The notes beneath the pieces are model-generated. The model saw nothing but the letters and a program-made list of their open reading frames with translations, made no database searches and had not been told where the DNA came from. From the NCBI GenBank assembly GCA_019750655.1, contig JAIEOG010000212.1, forward strand, positions 1 to 9,270: 9,270 nucleotides of DNA, in the 5' to 3' direction. A program made the translations under genes and the position numbers. The stretch is from a bacterium. GTDB taxonomy: Bacteria; Bdellovibrionota; FAC87; UBA2466. Position 1 is the first letter of the stretch, and each line of letters opens with the position of its first letter. Below, piece by piece: positions 8,595 through 9,270 of the stretch.

Positions 8595-9270
8595 TTGAGC
8601 CGCGTTCTACCCAAAGAGCTTCTCGATGCACATGAGCATATCAAGGGCCTGGCCAAGAAGTATGGCTTGGAAACCTTCGATATCATCTTCGAACTCGTCG
8701 ACTACGACGAGATTAACGAGATAGCGGCGCTCGGCGGCTTTCCCACGCGCTACCCTCACTGGCGTTTCGGGATGGAGTACGACTATCTCCAAAAGTCCTA
8801 CACCTACGGCCTGCAAAAGATTTACGAACTCGTGATCAACACCGACCCCTGCTACGCGTATCTGCAGATGGGCAACGAGATCGTCGATCAAAAGCTAGTC
8901 ATGGCCCACGTTTACGGCCACTGCGATTTTTTTAAGAACAACATGTGGTTCTCTAAAACGAACCGCAAAATGCTCGATCAGATGGCCAACCACGCCACCC
9001 GTATCCGCGAGTACGCGGATCGCTTTGGTGTGGAAGTAGTGGAAGACTTCATAGACGTCTGCCATTCGATGGATAACCTCATCGATGCCTACTCACAGTT
9101 TGTTCCCACGAAGACAGAGCGGCCGCCCACCGGCTTGGGAAACGAGGATGAGTGGGAATCGGAAGGCCCATCGGTCCGGAAGCTGCCGACGCAGCATGAC
9201 TACATGGATCGGTATATCAATCCACAGTCTTTTCTAGATTCGGAAAAGAAGAAACTGCAGGATGGCGCCG
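8595..9270 (+). CDS. spoVR: SpoVR/YcgB family protein (3' end outside window)
   Basis: SpoVR is needed for normal spore cortex in Bacillus, but most homologues (YcgB in E. coli) are in non-sporulating bacteria, where they sit with or are co-regulated with prkA and yeaH; the activity is unknown. The first 225 residues of roughly 500 are present. Hallmarks are FDIIFELVDYDEINEIAA (28-45), TRYPHWRFGMEYD (51-63), YGLQKIYELVINTDPCYAYL (71-90) and VDQKLVMAHVYGHCDFFKNN (97-116). The His105-x3-His109 pair and Cys110 could bind a metal, which is inference. Residues 171-195 are an acidic, Pro-rich variable stretch. It starts at TTG: an in-frame TAG at 8577-8579 blocks extension, and the first ATG (Met60) falls inside the conserved core. 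The gap to yeaH is one base, so the two are surely co-transcribed. No signal peptide is seen. Confidence 0.93.
   Translation, partial: MSRVLPKELLDAHEHIKGLAKKYGLETFDIIFELVDYDEINEIAALGGFPTRYPHWRFGMEYDYLQKSYTYGLQKIYELVINTDPCYAYLQMGNEIVDQKLVMAHVYGHCDFFKNNMWFSKTNRKMLDQMANHATRIREYADRFGVEVVEDFIDVCHSMDNLIDAYSQFVPTKTERPPTGLGNEDEWESEGPSVRKLPTQHDYMDRYINPQSFLDSEKKKLQDGA

Noticed and set aside
8595..9270. SpoVR as evidence for a spore former
   Set aside because: SpoVR/YcgB, PrkA and YeaH are common in non-sporulating Gram-negative bacteria, and no sporulation-specific gene is in the window.

Overview
The window is densely coding. Nine genes, all on the + strand, fill it almost completely, and the only non-coding stretch longer than about 30 bases is the 82-base gap at 5312-5393. 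I saw no rRNA, tRNA, CRISPR array, insertion sequence or phage gene. It looks like the chromosome of a Gram-negative bacterium with fairly high GC. Genes of the PrkA/YeaH/SpoVR type together with a deo operon would fit a Bdellovibrionota or other deltaproteobacteria-like lineage. That placement is a guess from protein style; no marker gene in the window proves it.

Region 1 (1-5311) is a nucleoside catabolism operon in the order deoC (3' end only), deoB, deoA, purine nucleoside phosphorylase, cdd, and an MtaD/SsnA-type amidohydrolase. The first five genes overlap end to start, and the sixth follows after 14 bases. Together they form a complete route. Cytidine is deaminated by Cdd, and adenosine-type nucleosides are probably deaminated by the amidohydrolase. 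DeoA splits pyrimidine nucleosides and PNP splits 6-oxopurine nucleosides. DeoB moves the phosphate from C1 to C5 of the (deoxy)ribose. DeoC cleaves deoxyribose-5-phosphate to glyceraldehyde-3-phosphate and acetaldehyde. No deo regulator or nucleoside transporter is inside the window, and the operon start lies upstream of it.

Region 2 (5312-5393) separates the two units. It holds a candidate sigma70-like promoter, a 6-bp dyad overlapping its -35 box, and a strong ribosome binding site. No convincing terminator is visible.

Region 3 (5394-9270) is the conserved stress module prkA (AAA+ serine protein kinase family), yeaH (DUF444, VWA domain) and spoVR/ycgB (3' truncated by the window edge). 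spoVR starts with TTG one base after the yeaH stop. The three-gene set is widely conserved in non-sporulating bacteria and is linked to starvation and stationary phase in enterobacteria, but its molecular function is still poorly defined.

The points most worth a second look are these: the amidohydrolase as the probable missing adenosine deaminase of the pathway; paired substitutions at the domain-closure contact of DeoA; the PrkA-YeaH-SpoVR module lying directly behind a nucleoside scavenging operon; and the TTG start of spoVR. I found no clearly new system.
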